Shown here piece after piece: positions 1-13,800 of a stretch of 64,000 nucleotides of DNA. This DNA comes from Albula goreensis. Lineage: Eukaryota > Chordata > Actinopteri > Albuliformes > Albulidae. The stretch is taken from positions 13,253,141 through 13,317,140 of the forward strand of contig CM040763.1 of the NCBI GenBank assembly GCA_022829145.1. The letters are read 5' to 3'. The position numbers were made by a program, and so were the translations under genes. The notes beneath the pieces are model-generated. The model was not told the origin of the DNA and did not search any database. It saw only the letters and a list, made by a program, of their open reading frames with translations. Position 1 is the first letter of the stretch; every line of letters starts with the position of its first letter.

Positions 1-1080
1 CTAACGCTGAATGGAAAAAGACACAAACAAATGGCAAAATACAAACACCTCCCATGGAAACTGCATATATTTGTTTTTAATCATAACATAACAATTAGGC
101 TAACACCTGTATGATCTTGCTCACGCATTAAGTCCAAAAGAAATAAATAAATACAACCCCAGGACTTCGAATAATCACAATGGGGATACTTGTGTACTAC
201 CTTGCAGTTAAGCAAGCAATACAATATCTTTGGTAAACTTCAGTTTTTACGTCTTCATTCGACTCATGGAATAATGGTGTTGGCTCTGTGTGTGAAATGT
301 ACAGAAACGTCATATCACATTGGAGGACTGCATTTTAGAACTCCAGCGGGCTGAACTGTATTCTCGGTTGTCCTCAATCGTTATAGAGTTTACGCCTGTT
401 CCTGTTTAGGCAGCAGGATGCAAGGGATGGTGTAGCATACATGCTCAGTGACACACTAAGTAAAATGCCTCCGAAAAAAGAGGTAGCAAGCGAGGCAATC
501 TAAATATCAACTGTCCTTTATATGCAATACATTCGGTGCTTAAAATCGTGGTAAAACACTTCAATAATTTGCCTCTAAAATGCTTCTATTAAATTTTAAC
601 ACATGAACTGTGAACCTTTCAGCAATTAAACAATTTTGAAAAAATGATGGTGATTAATTCTTATTTTAAGCCGCAACTAAAATAAGCGTGGTGAAACCAA
701 AAGGTAATACAATTGTTAATATACGGCATGATGGTGATAAGGGCTCTAAAGAAGAGATGTGCAGCACATGTGCCATACAGTCAAATACGAACTTAATTAT
801 CCTTGCAAAAAAGTACCGTAACTTGGACCACCAGCTTACATATAATGATTCTAATGTGAATGAAAAGTGTATTTAAAAGTATTTTATGTTATTTTACTTG
901 TCTTTTCCAACGAAACAGGAACAGGGGCAGATAGGACAGTTTGTCAACAGTAAGAGCAACGTACTGTTCTGACAGGTTATCCATCCCCCCAATGAGTACG
1001 CGAGTTCCAGTGGGGGGCAAAGAGCGCGCACTCCCTGATGTTGGTATACGTCACTGGGCTCGCTCCTCTCCTCGCGCGCT
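1..1080. other. HHIP upstream flank
   Basis: No gene is recognisable here; the open frames are short and unlike known proteins. The sequence is AT-rich until about 960, then becomes CpG-richer (1000-1085, with CGCGCAC and CGCGCGC), which marks the approach to the HHIP promoter. In mammals a divergent antisense RNA leaves this promoter, but nothing in this sequence proves one. Confidence 0.5.
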
Positions 1081-1110
1081 GGTTAAAAAGAGGGAGAAAA
1101 AGACCAAAAG
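1000..1110 (+). promoter_or_regulatory. hhip: Probable HHIP core promoter
   Basis: A short CpG-rich stretch ends in a TATA-like GGTTAAAAAGAGG at about 1081-1093, roughly 450 bases before the HHIP ATG. A CRE-like TACGTCAC lies at 1048-1055. A CTCF-like CCAGTGGGGGGCA lies at 1007-1019. Placement of the start site around 1110 is inference from composition and distance; another start nearer the ATG (TATATG at 1275) is possible. Confidence 0.4.
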
Positions 1111-1539
1111 AAACATGTGAGCATTTCTGAAGATCCAGTGAGAGTCGACTTAGAGTTACTTTCTTAGCTAACGCACCAACCACTGTGCAGTAACTGATTT
1201 TAACTTATGAGCAAGCAAGCAAGAAAGTTAAGCTGACATCAAACCACTGTGGTCGTTTTTCCTTATTACTTTTTTATATGAGAAAATGTTTTTCTATCTT
1301 ATTGCATCATAACCAGCACTTGTATTAATTTATTTTAGATTACTATTTTCTTTTAATATTTAATTCGGATTTCTTTATGTATCTATATTCTTGTAAATTA
1401 TTGCAATTATTATTTACCTCTGGAAACAAAACACTCGTTAATTTTGAAAGAAGCAACTGTATTCTTTTTTTTTTTCAAAGAGAAGAATCGTTTTGTTTTC
1501 CGTTCAAATATATCTGTTTTGCTGGAGATTTTGTGAACC
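1111..1539 (+). other. hhip: HHIP 5' untranslated region (start uncertain)
   Basis: This is AT-rich leader sequence between the presumed promoter and the ATG at 1540. The ATG was chosen because the next residues form a signal peptide followed by the motif DAKFGE, shared with human HHIP. Other ATGs in the leader, for example at 1377, open short overlapping frames. If transcribed, these would be upstream ORFs, one of which (1377-1598) overlaps the HHIP start. Confidence 0.4.
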
Positions 1540-1803
1540 ATGAAGCATTTGAAAATTGTGCTGGTAATGGCAATCGCGGTGAACGTATGGGAATGTAGCG
1601 ATGCAAAATTTGGGGAGAAGGGCGAAATTAGTCCAAGGAGGAGGAGATGTTACGATGGAAGCCTACCGAAGCGCCTTAAAAAGAGAGACCGAAAACTGTC
1701 ACTAGACAGCAGCGTGGAGGTTTGTCACAGGTTGTACCCTCGTGTGTCCTGCTGTCCCACTAAGAGGGCTGCCTATCAAATTCTCCACCGGCGGGATGCC
1801 AGG
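1540..1803 (+). CDS. hhip: HHIP exon 1 (signal peptide and start of cysteine-rich domain)
   Basis: Encodes residues 1-88. A hydrophobic signal peptide (LKIVLVMAIAVNVW) is followed by DAKFGEKG, then the basic cluster RRRRC and PKRLKKRDRK. Cys37, Cys62, Cys71 and Cys72 match human spacing, allowing a five-residue shorter exon. The basic stretch is the likely heparan-sulfate contact, an inference from work on mammalian HHIP. The exon ends in phase 0 at donor AGG|GTACGT. The open frame runs on to 1845, but that part is intron. Confidence 0.95.
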
Positions 1804-4800
1804 GTACGTAACTACTCGCTTTCCTCATCTGCTTGTTACCCTTGAAGCTCACTACAGATGCATGTTCTCTGTTGCTTAGAGATCTCGTTAGGCAAAAAAA
1901 TTAAAAAGCAAGAGCGTGCAGTGTATGTCGGAAACCAAAGTTGTAAACTAACATGTGATCTACTGTTAGCAGTTGGAATGTATTTAAAATTATTTTGACA
2001 TGGTAGTCACGCGGTAGTCTTCAACTTGGTGTACGAAATATGGGAGAAACAGAACTGGAGAAACACGCCTGAGGTAGGGAACATTTTTTTACGCGAGCGT
2101 GTCCAAAGCGTTCCACTGTTACCATGGTTATCCTTCCCTAACCTTTCACGTTCACACTTTGCATACTATAAGCGAAGCAAAACATCACCCCAAAGTTCAC
2201 TGTGTTACAATTACAACGTGCTAATGGAAAGTACTCGTGCTGTATGCTTTTCAACACAACATTTTTGCTGCTCAGAAACTTTACTATGCTTTCGTTCCTT
2301 GCATTTTGCAAAAAAAAAAAAAAAAAAAGAAAACAGCAGTAAGTATCAGCACAGCGAACATACAGATGTCGTAAACTCAAGATACACCGCTGTTACACGT
2401 TAAAACTTGAATTCATTTAACTTTTATAGCAACGTGTTTAAAGTCTGGAAAGAAATCAAAATGAGAAGGTGTTTATATATCGTTGCATGTGAACTAGATT
2501 ATCCGAAGTGGTATTGGGCATTCAATCTCAGTATAGTTACAAAGCATATTTCTTTTTCTTTTCATTTACATTTGGAATCTCGAAGTAAAACAATTTCAGT
2601 CCTTCCTTGGGCATTTGCTAGACTGAAATGCTAAAACTCAAGCAAAATTTAACGCCGAGTTCACGGTAGAATTAGTTCTATTCTCATGTAAACAGATTCA
2701 GTGAATCAACATATGTGTCTGGGTGGTATCTCATTTTGTTTAGTGACAAAAAGCCATATTGCATCATTTAATTTGCTCAAGTCATGCAAATAGGGAAAAA
2801 AAATCAATGGGACAAAAAGGGGTCGACTTATCCTCCACCTCACTACACTGCTGCCCACACACGGAGTCTTTTTGCTTATGGCAAAAGAATAACAACAACA
2901 CCATTGTGTTTGTTAGTTGGTTCACTAATGGGTGTAACTAGAGACTATCATTCTCTCAGTCTTTGGTTCTGTCCAAGTGTTCATGCCTTTGAGAGAGTAT
3001 TTGTCCTAAGCCCCACCCCCTCACAAACTTCCTTTTCCCAGATGAGCTGGAGTGTTTTGCTTTAAACGCACAGCAGCAGTATTTCAGGGCTCTGTGAGGC
3101 AATATTTTTGGGGAGGAATGGGGACTGGGGAAAGAGGGAAAACAAAATAAAATATTTAAATCCTCCTCAGCTAGTAAAGCATATTAAAATCAGATATTTT
3201 GGAATTATTCACATTACCCTCCCACCCCCCTACCCGCCACACAGATATACTACTTATAATACTCCTGTGATACAGTTGGACTGCACTCAATATGCATTTT
3301 GTGTGACCACAACGACTCTAAGCCCATACTGTCAAAGAATGGGTGACAAGTAATTCTGTTCAAGTATGTCATTTTACATTGATTACATTGATAGGTTTGC
3401 TCGGGCAATTTCACAGACAAAAGCTATTGTTGTGCAGATCCGATGAAAGAAATGAAAAAGTTCTGGGCTATCTGCAACAGCTGCCTCTTTACAATGACCC
3501 ATTTGCATATTAGCTGTTTGATAAATGCATAGCAAGCAATAACATCTAGCACAGGAATCAAATAACTGCCCATAAGTTGTTGCGGATGTTTTGTTGCATT
3601 AAATGCATCATTGCATATGATTCAAGGGCATCAATCTCCTTACATCCTGTGAGGAAAAAGACATGCATTTAGTGGTGAGGAAAGCAGCTCTGAGATAAAA
3701 ACAGTTATTGTACAGGTGCATAAAATGGCTGAAAAACAGTTGTTAAAAATAACAGAGGTGAGCATAACCAATGGTTCTATATCATCTTTGCTAAAATGTA
3801 GTGATGCAGTTTCTTTTATTGAACATTTAAGCATTGTTTATGTTTTTTGAAAGGTTTTTGTTGTTATGCTTGTTTAGGTTTATGATAACAACATTATTTT
3901 GCCTTAGTTTTAAAAGAGAAACAAAAATGAATCATAAATGGCTAACTGATTGAAATTTTATTTATAGGTTTGTTCATGGAAGGTGAAAAATAAGCTAAAT
4001 GAAATGATTTTCTTTGGCTGTTCAGCTGGGATACTGTTATGAGAGTACCCTCAGTGTAGTAATTAATTGTGTAGCTTTTATTAGCATCCAGGCTAAGGCA
4101 GGCTTCTTCATTGTCCCGAATGCTTTCACTCTCACTTTTTTATGACAGGGCTGTTCTGGAGTTCCTGGCTTTGGTCGGTGACCAGTTCAGCTCAATGTGA
4201 TAAGAGGCTCTCCCTTGACTGTGGATTTACAGCTGTCATTACCCCCAAATGAAGCTATGCAGGCTAAGCAGCCACAAATGTATTATCATCTTTTTTACTT
4301 GTACTCTGTTTCATGTACACAAGTGGCTTATTTTCTTTCAGTAAGCATAACCTGTTAGATTATAACACCGCCAGTAAAAACATACACCAGAAATAACGCT
4401 TTTGCTGGTGGTGTTATAATATCTGAAAGGCCTTGGATGGAGGGCGCTGTGTTATCTTGCTTTGTGGACAGAGCTGGAGCACACAAACACAAGGGCCCCC
4501 CATGCTGGTCTGGGTGATGGCAGTATTGGAGTCTATCCCAGCAACATATGGGCACAAGGCGTGGCTGAGAGCTCACAGAAATGCTGTGCGGCGCGGGACC
4601 GGGTGCCAGGCTATAGCAGCGCTTCTTAAATCAATGGGCATTTTGAATAGCAAATCAGCCTGCCTCGCCTGTCTTTGGGGAGCTGGGAAGAAGCCACACA
4701 AAGAGATGACCAGCCGCAGGCCAGGACTCAGCCCAGTACCAGCCTGCTTATTTTGTAATGATGAAGGTGTGCTCCATTGTAATCACAGACCAAGTGCATA

Positions 4801-7800
4801 TCAGCACATCTCTCTCTCTGCCTACCGCAGCATATGTGACATAAAGATTGCATTAGAAGCAGCGCTGGGCTGTTCCTGTGCCTTTCCCTGATGCAAATCT
4901 AATCAGTGTAGAGTAGATCAGATCTCTCCTCCCAAAGGTCTGGATGCAGAGAGGTCCCCAGCTCTCTGTGTCTCTCCCTGTTTAACACAAAGCGCATCTG
5001 GGACCAGCAGCTGTATAGGAGTCAGTGCATCCCTGCCGTTGGCAGGCCTTAAATGGCTGTAGGGTGTACTTCCCAGAAAGTGTTACTGCCTTGCTTGCCC
5101 CTATATGCCTCCAGAATTCAAAAGACAAAACATACACAATCTACTTATGGATATATCTGCCTGTTTGTCTGTCCCTAAGTGTGATTGGTCTCATTATGGC
5201 TGTCCGCTGTGATGTTTTCTGTGTTATCTACTTTCTTTGCACTAATGCTCACTTATCAGGCTGAGCTCTGCTAATTTCCCCTGACGTGACAGTGGTAATC
5301 AATTATATAATCTAAAAATATAACTGATGCATATTTTCCTCCTCATCTTCTCTCTGGCACGTGAAAATAGCCTGTGTGTGTATGTCTGTGTGCATGTGTG
5401 TGAATGCGTGAGTATCACTTGCACTGTATCCAAAAAGCTGTAGTCACTTTATCAGTGGGTTTAAGCCTGTGTATTTGATTGCACAGCCAGGGTTCTGTGG
5501 CTGCATTTGTATAAGTGCCTGAAACTGTGACATCTGCAGCAAATGGTTTTAATTAGTTAAGAGCAGTTTAGATCCTTATGTGTCACTACTGCATTGTCAT
5601 GAATGTTGCTGGAGCTGCGAGGCAAGGCGAAATAGCTGGCTGCTCGCTGGCGGGGATCGCATCTGTATCCACCACAGAGAAAAAGGGGGCTCATAAGAGT
5701 TCTCTCACATGTTGGGTTTATTGTTGAGCGGGGGAAGAGCCGTCCCTGTAGATGGCTGGGCGGCAGGTTGGGGCGCGAGCAGGTGTAATTGTCTCAGCTG
5801 AAACCAGAGCTGGAATGATGTGTCTATCTATCTCCAAATGTGTGTTTACACTGCGGACCTCACACAGCGCAGAGTGTTTCCAGACCAGCGCTTTGCTGGA
5901 GGGGCACGCGTCTGGAAAAGAGATGATATTGTGCTCTGTTTGAGCTGCTAATCTGTTGAACATCTTCTTTTAAATCTTTTATCAAGTTTCCACACAACAA
6001 ATAAAGCATTTTGATTTAGCACGGTTACAACCCGTAGGGATTTGTGTGTCTGGTAGGTGGTTTGGAAGGGTATGAAAAAAAGTTGTACAAATTTTGGCTC
6101 CCTGTATTTTTCACACGTGATTTGCGATTTATTATTCTTTCATGAATCCACAAATGATGAGTAATTTTTGAAAGCAAGTAATTTTTAACAGTTATTACCT
6201 ATGTAGATATGGTCAACCATACGCCTATGACATAAAAGTTTGCAATTTTTGTGTCATACATCGTGGTTAAAGTGAAGAATTTTACACTTCAGTGGATGAA
6301 ACACATTACCACAGCTGGGCTTTTCATATGGTCAGGTTCCTTTCTGTACAGCAGTGTTAGCAGGCTAGGGCTAGCCTCTCTTACATTTCTGCTCTCTTAT
6401 TTCAGGTGGCCATTTTTATTTGTGCACATTTGAGTCAAGGCACGCAGACTTGTTTACTCAGGCCTGGTCTGTGGGTTTGTTTTTTTTTTAATTTTAGATA
6501 TTTTCCACCAACAACACTGAGTGCGCGAAGCTCTTGGAGGAGATCAAATGTGCCCGCTGCTCCCCGCATGCCCAGGTGCTGTTCCACTCACCTGACAACG
6601 ACAAAGGGCCTCACAGGGAGCCCGATCTGCCCAGGCTGTGCCACGACTATTGCCGGAACTTCTACTACACCTGCAGAGGCCACATACCAGGTAAACCCCG
6701 CCCACTGCACAGCCAATCACAACACTGGCCACACCCACCACAGGTCCTGACTGGAGCGCTGAAGAGCGGGTGCCACCCACAGCTATAGCTGCAGCCTTGT
6801 CGCCGGTAGACGTGAACGGTGCACAGTCATTGAGCACACCTGGAAACCCTTGTTAGAGAGGAAAGTATGTGGAGGTATTCTGTATGTGGGAAAAGTTCTG
6901 AAACTGGGGACTGGGGTGGTTTGAACAGCGTAGTTCAGGTTATCTTTGTTTAGTGATGTTTGTTTCAGGACAAAACCTGACCCTTTTGTCATTGGGTGCT
7001 GTTGTTCTTTTATTCCGAGCATGACTGATGAACTAGCATTCAGCCGATTGCAGATGGTTGGCAGGCGTTCAAGAAACAGACAATTTAATTAATTAGCTCT
7101 TCTCATAGCCCTGCCAATTAAGAGCAACTGGCCCTCGTGCTCTTCACCATTCACAGTGAGCCCGGTAACATTGAGGCCCATTTACATGGGTTATGGCCAG
7201 CGTTGGTAAATTTGTCTCACACTGCGTATTAATGAATTGGCTTGAGCTGTGTATTTATGCAGGCTGTGTGTGGGGCTTGTCATAGAATCAGCAGAAAAGG
7301 AAAAATTCATCTTGCTTGAGTATGAGCATACCAGGATGCCTGTTGTCTGGCCAAAAGCATTTGGGTGGACAGCAGCGCTAACCAATAATCCATAACATCC
7401 AAGAGTGCAGATTCCTGCTCTTCATTGTGTTTGGCCGGAGGGAGAGCTTAATTTGTTTCGGAGACAGGGACCACAAAGCTCAAGGAGGGGTAGCCGGAGC
7501 ACTTACTTTATCGCTAGTGTTTAAAATTTACAGCGACTGGATCGGGACTGTGCTTACCTGTTTCCGAGAACTTACAAACAACACTCTGCGGCCTGCGGTT
7601 TGCGATGGCAGCACTCCTGTGAGGATGTTTGACTTGTGTAGATTCTGATTTACACAATGAGCCTTTATAAAAACAGCCCATAGGCATTGCAATGTTATGA
7701 AGCTCTAAATGGCTTTTCTCTCTGCTAGCCAGCGCTTTCCACCTTTTTTTTGGGCGAGTGCCTGGGGTCTGACATCAGGCCTGCTGTAGTGTTTAGAGAT

Positions 7801-10800
7801 GCAGAAAAGTCCACCCTGTGGTCTAGACGTGACTGACGCTGACAAACACCTCACTACATCAGGAGAGTGCAGACAGAGAAAACACTGCCCCCCAACACAC
7901 ACACACACATACACAGTCCCACACAAACACATCACTTCTTTGTTTTCTTTGGTGGTAAATTAAAAGAAATGTAAACACAATCAGGGAAGTGTACCTCTGG
8001 AACCCCAAACAGAAAGCGCATGTGGGAGACTGGACCCTGGACTTCATTTATATTACACTGGGTCTATATTTCCTCCAAGACCTGAAAATAATTGGGAATA
8101 AGATTACGGTATTGCAGAAATGCACTCTTTTTCCACAAATATTGTCTTAAAACAGCTGTTTCCTGCTCATTAGCACATTCCAGAGGGATAAAATGACATG
8201 AGGACACACAAGCCAGGTCGATGGACTATGTACCCATAAAAGCTCAGGATTCAAGAGATATGCAAACACGAACGCTTCCAGCATGCAAAACACCATAATT
8301 GCACACACATGCACGCGCGCACACAAGCACACACACACACAAACACACGCACGCACAGACCCAGTCACACATTCCTCGGAGTAATGAAATAAATCTTTTT
8401 GAGATAAAGACAAGGGTCACAATCCTACAGGCGCTGGAAGGGGAGAGGGCGTTGAGCAGGCCAGCAAAATGACAGTAGAGAGGCGAAGAGTTAAACTCAG
8501 AGTGCCGAGGAGAGTGGAGCCTGGAGCCAGCGGAGTCTCGCTCCCCAGATCAGCATGTGGTGACGAATGACACATTTATTTTTCTACAAAGTTTGTGTAT
8601 ATGTAAAACTGCTGAAGTGCATCAAGATGTCAAGTGCTCTGGGTGGCCACCCAGGTTGTCCTGGAAGATAACCAGATGGAAGTATAACTTTAGTGCTGGG
8701 TTGTGGACAGACTTTTTGGGTAATACAATAAAACAGGGGGAAGAATTGTGGATGGGCATGCAAAGCCGTGAAATTTTCTACCATATGTTTATGGAAGCAG
8801 TTAACCATACGCTGTCCAAATTAGATGGTTCTCCTCTTATAGTCCAGACCTCAGAGAGGTTTTTCATATCAATTTAAAAACCGACGGTCTTCACCATGGA
8901 CAGAGTGACATGCAGTGCATTCAGTAATTACAATATCAAACTAAGTCCTGGATTTAAGATAAACATTTGAATAAGTCAAGAACATATTAAGCTTATTTAA
9001 ATAGAAATTTAAGTAATACATTGAAGTCATTCAATACTGAAATCAAAAGGCTGATGAAAATACTGGGAATAAAATGGGAATAAAATTGACTGATACACAA
9101 GGTCAGTCTAAGCCACTAAATGCAACATGCATAGTGAGAGACAAGTATAAAAATCAGAGAGGATGGGAGATGGTATGTGTATGGCGTATCTTTACAGGAT
9201 TATAAAATAAACCAAATGAGTTATATTGCAATGTTATGGGTTATGAGACAAAATTTAGCAATAGAGAGGAATGTAGCCATGACTATAAACGGAGGGAAGT
9301 GGAACCTTTAGCAGACAATGATATCTGGATATACAGGAGCAGCACAAAATAAAAACAAAAGAAATGAATGATTAGAAATAAAATGCAACACAACTGATGG
9401 TAAAGCGCTAAGTGTAAAGTATGAGTTTTATGTGAATCTGAGCATCGTTTTGGAGTCAGAGTTGTGGACAGAGCAGTTTGAGAGAAAGGAAGAGAGAATC
9501 GAATGATTGATGTAATGCATCCTCGATTTCTAGAGTGATATCAACAGAGCTCCTGCCCTACGAATTCATTCATTCTAGTCCATATTACATAATTTGACAT
9601 TAGGCAAAGCTCTTTCTGTAGTTTTATGGAAGGACATAAATGGATTAAACCTTTTTACACTCTCCTTAATTGGGCATTTCTTTTCTATGAATTCAACTAT
9701 GAATTAATACATTGCTTTTAAAACATATTTCAGAAAGCTTACAAAACAATTGAATGACTTCAATCTGTTATCTGAATTGCTTTTTCTATTTGCATAAATG
9801 CTGTTTGTTTGTTTTCCCCCTGAGTGGCTGGCACAAATTTGTGAGACAAAAATCAATAAAAATCTGCTACTGCTATTATGCCATAACCTGAAAGGGCTGA
9901 GAGACAGACAGTACTCATATAAACTATACAGTAACAGCGCTGGGTAATTAATGACCTTCACCAGCAGTTAAAAAAATTGCTACCCTCTTTCTCAAGTGGA
10001 GCAAGTGCTGAATGCCATTACTCAAAATGTTTCGCTCTCCATAAAGATATTTAATGGCCAGGAAGGGCAAGAGGAAATCACCACCTGGTGCAGAGTGAGC
10101 TTTTCGCACTTTGGGTAACCCCACTCTGCGGCAGAATTCCCGACGCTGCACGGCTGAGGTTTGTGACTGACCAGTGAATGAGTGGGTGGGAGGTTTCGAT
10201 CACTCCGTCGTGCGGTTATGTTTTTGGGGAACTTGTTATCATTTCGGCGTTTACCATTAGTCAGCTCTCTTTTCAGTGTGGGGGGTTTGGCCAACATGAA
10301 GGGAAAGCACCGGTCCTGTTTGTGTTTTTATCACTGGTATATTTGTCCTCTTCCTCTGATGGTTTAGACAAGGGAACTGATACTGGAAAGGTTGTTTTTA
10401 GTTCACATGGGTTTTTCAGATCTCGTGTGAGCTCCCTATACACCGTACGTTTCGCAAAAATAAGAGTGGTAAAAATTCTTGGAAGGTAGACGGTACAGAG
10501 GTATCAGATTTCAGACATTTTTGTGGTGTATCAGAGTGCTGTCACAGATCATCACCTGACTTAGATCTGGAGCAGGTCGCCAAAACGAGTACAGGTTTGT
10601 ATGGGACTTGGTCGGTGATGACAACACTTGTGAAAGGTTCAATCTTCACCCAAGAGTGGTTAAAACAATCGTTTGGGGGCAGTAACCTTACAATTTCTTC
10701 TCTGAATTTGAGTCTAGGGAACTATTTTAGAAGGGATGCCTCGTGTAAAATGTGTCAGTGTGTCAGTATGATGTGCATTGCTACAGAATGGCAACAGGAT

Positions 10801-13800
10801 CCACATACCTTATCCAGTTCATAAGTCTGTTACTCTGAACCTCAGCCTGGAGGCGATACGGTGGTGTGCATTACTGCCTAGCCCTTTGTTTGTATGGTTT
10901 GTTGGGTGCCGTTGAGCCATTGATTGGCTTGAATGAGCTCATACAACCCTAAAGCCTGATTTATAGCTGCAGAACTATGAGAGCTCTGTGGGCTTGCAGC
11001 TGTAGTCCCAAAAGTCTCATTCAGTCCCAGAGGTACCAGAGCTGCACAGCTTTAAATTAGGGGGTCATTGTGGCTTCAGAAGACTTAATATTGCTTTTAG
11101 GTAGAGAGACACCGTGCCTCTGCCCTGTGGTGCAGCTTCTACCTGTGTAACCGTTTGTCCATATCTTTTCTCAGAACTGTTCCAGGCTGATGTGGATGAG
11201 TTCTGCCAGTATTATGGGAGAAGAGACAATGGGCTGTGCTTTCCAGACTTTCACAAAAAGCAAACTCGGGGGCCAGCCTCCAACTACCTAGACCTGGATG
11301 ATTACGAAAAAACAGAGGACATAAACAGGTTTGTTTCAATGCAAAATTGACTTATGTTCATGGTTTTTTGAGTCTATGAAGCTGATACCGCTAATGAATG
11401 GTAAATTAATCTTTTCAACTGGAAGCATCACCACACATGGTTCCCCTATGGGTTAACCTGTCCATGTGGACCACTCTCTGGCCCTGTTGATTCAGCATTA
11501 TGGCACAATGTAGAATCAAAAATCGGTCAAATTCAGTTATACCTCGATAGTTCTCCAACCTGAAGCTGACTGACCCCGGGTAGCTCCCAAGGCTCTGACC
11601 TTTTCCATGGACGGCTCTGGGCCAAAAGGCATGGTCTGTGAGCCAGATAAGGAAGAGGACTGGACACCTGACAGCTTACCGCTATCTCAATGGTAAGCAG
11701 CGCAGAGCCAGCCCGCGTTCCTCATTAATGGGTTACCCTAATGGCTCTGTGCTTAAAATAAATAGTGCAGTAATTACACAGAGTAATTACACCCAGTTTG
11801 TTTGAGCAGAGATAGAGAGCTGCTCTTTGCAGACATTGATCTAATGGGGAGTCTCAGTCCTCTGAAATGCTTGTGTTTTTTTTTTTGTTCCACTCCAAAG
11901 CAGCGTTCCTCTCTGTCTGTGCTGTATCTCCAGGTAGAGACACATGTGACCACAAATGATGATGGGGAAGAATTCTGCTTGCATTTGGAAGCACTCTTTT
12001 AAGTGCTGTCGTTATTAGAGATGCATTGTGATTTTTTTTCTTCAGACCTCCCACTTGAAAACATTCATTCCACTGAAAAGTGGCACTTCATGCTCTCTGA
12101 TCTAGGAAGAGGGGAGGGGGGTGGCCAATCTAATGTGAAACATTTTTGCCATATAACAAACTACAGGCAGCATTTTAGTATATCCGCTTTAATACATTTT
12201 TATCGGTTTTAATGTTTTTCTCATCTGAAAAAATAAAAAAGTGGATCACAACAAAGCAACCATTGATGTCTTTTGTAAATTAATTTGGGATTTCAAGGCA
12301 TTGTCTGAAGGGATAACAGCTTTACACAGCATGTAATATATCCCCATAAAGTTTTTATCAAATGATTTGTCTGTTTAATTGACCCCGTATTGATTTGAAA
12401 TATGTAATGTAAAGCTCTCAGTGCAAAGTCCCCCTGTGACTATGAAGGCCTTGCAACAAGTGCAGGAAGGAGTTGCTTATTAATAACACTGAGACATATG
12501 CCATGCATATGTTTTTCTGATCCCACATCACAAGTCATTTGTGGTCACTGGGATATTTGGTTTACAAGTCAAATGCTCATTCATCGTCACCATGCCCAAA
12601 GTGTTAGTGGAACAACACTTTGGTCAGGTCCAATATTTTCTGCACCATGAAACACATTCTTGGAAAGTGCTTGAACCATCTGTCAAAATGCATTGTTAAT
12701 ACAAATACGAGCATGTCATAATATCCGCTCATCAGTTAATCTTTGCCTAATATTCTATCACAATTACGGCAAGATGCATGCGCTCCAGTGAAGGGAGACA
12801 GGTTTTGTCACCCTCTGAAATACTGACTAAGAATAAGACTTTATTCATATATAGATACTTCTAGTGCATGTTAGACCTTATGGTCTCACACTGACTTGAT
12901 CTAAGACTTTGCCAAAGAGCTAAATCAGGACCTGAAGGCCATAAATTGAGGTTTGACTTGGGCCAACATTTTTACTTGATTATACACATTACAAAATTGT
13001 CTTTACTTGAGACTTAAAAGTGATAGCTTGATAGTGCCAGCTTGATTTAAGAAAGGCCTATAGCGATTTACTCTGACCTTGATAAAATATGCCATTTGGG
13101 GTGAAATAGTAAAAACACAAGCTTAACCAACAGCTTTTTATGCATGCCTTTCTAAGTTTTTGTTGGATTTTAAAAAAGATTAGTTTGATTTCACTCCCAA
13201 AATGTCCAGAAAAGGTTTGTAAAGGAGACGCACTTAGTGCCATGATCAGTCTGTGATCCTGAGATGAGTTTAGCTGTGTGGTGGTTGTGGGAAATGAGGC
13301 TTTTCTCAGTGCTTGATTACACCTGTGCCTGGCACTGACAGTTGGCTCTCTGTAACCTTCAGGAAACACAAACATAACTGCTACTGCGCCCAGGAGGTGG
13401 TGTCGGGCCTCAGGCAGCCGGTGGGGGTGGTGAACTGTGGGGACGGCTCTCAGCGCCTCTTCATCCTGGAGAAGGAGGGTTTTGTCAAGATCCTCACCCA
13501 CAGCATGGAGCTCATCAAAGAACCCTTCCTCGACATCCACAAGCTGGTTCAGAGCGGGATAAAGGTGAGGACTTTTCTAAGGTCACCAGTGTCCCTCCTC
13601 ACCCACAGAAAGCTGCGATCGATGACACAGACAGACTTTATGGCTTCAGGAAACTCCATCAATCAGTGAGACTGCTGTTATTTGTAGTCGGTCTCTGGCT
13701 TTTGCAAAATCAAAGACTTAACCACTACATAGCAATAACGCTATCATTGATCAAAATCATTGGTAGCACATGCTAGCTGCCCCTGTTTCTGTAGTTCCGT

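Larger units (their letters stand above)
1804..6497 (+). other. hhip: HHIP intron 1
   Basis: Runs from donor GTACGT to acceptor TTTTTTAATTTTAG. It contains an A19 run (2310-2328), AT-rich unique sequence, the hairpin at 4361-4418, and a GC-richer candidate regulatory block at 4570-4910. Around 5580-5960 there is another CpG-containing unique stretch. No additional exon is recognised. Confidence 0.85.

Noticed and set aside
4433..4891. 152-codon open frame in HHIP intron 1
   Set aside because: No recognisable domain or splice context. Kept as a candidate regulatory block, not a gene.
13058..13540. 160-codon minus-strand open frame
   Set aside because: Antisense shadow of HHIP exon 4 and its flanking introns; the plus strand carries the conserved protein.
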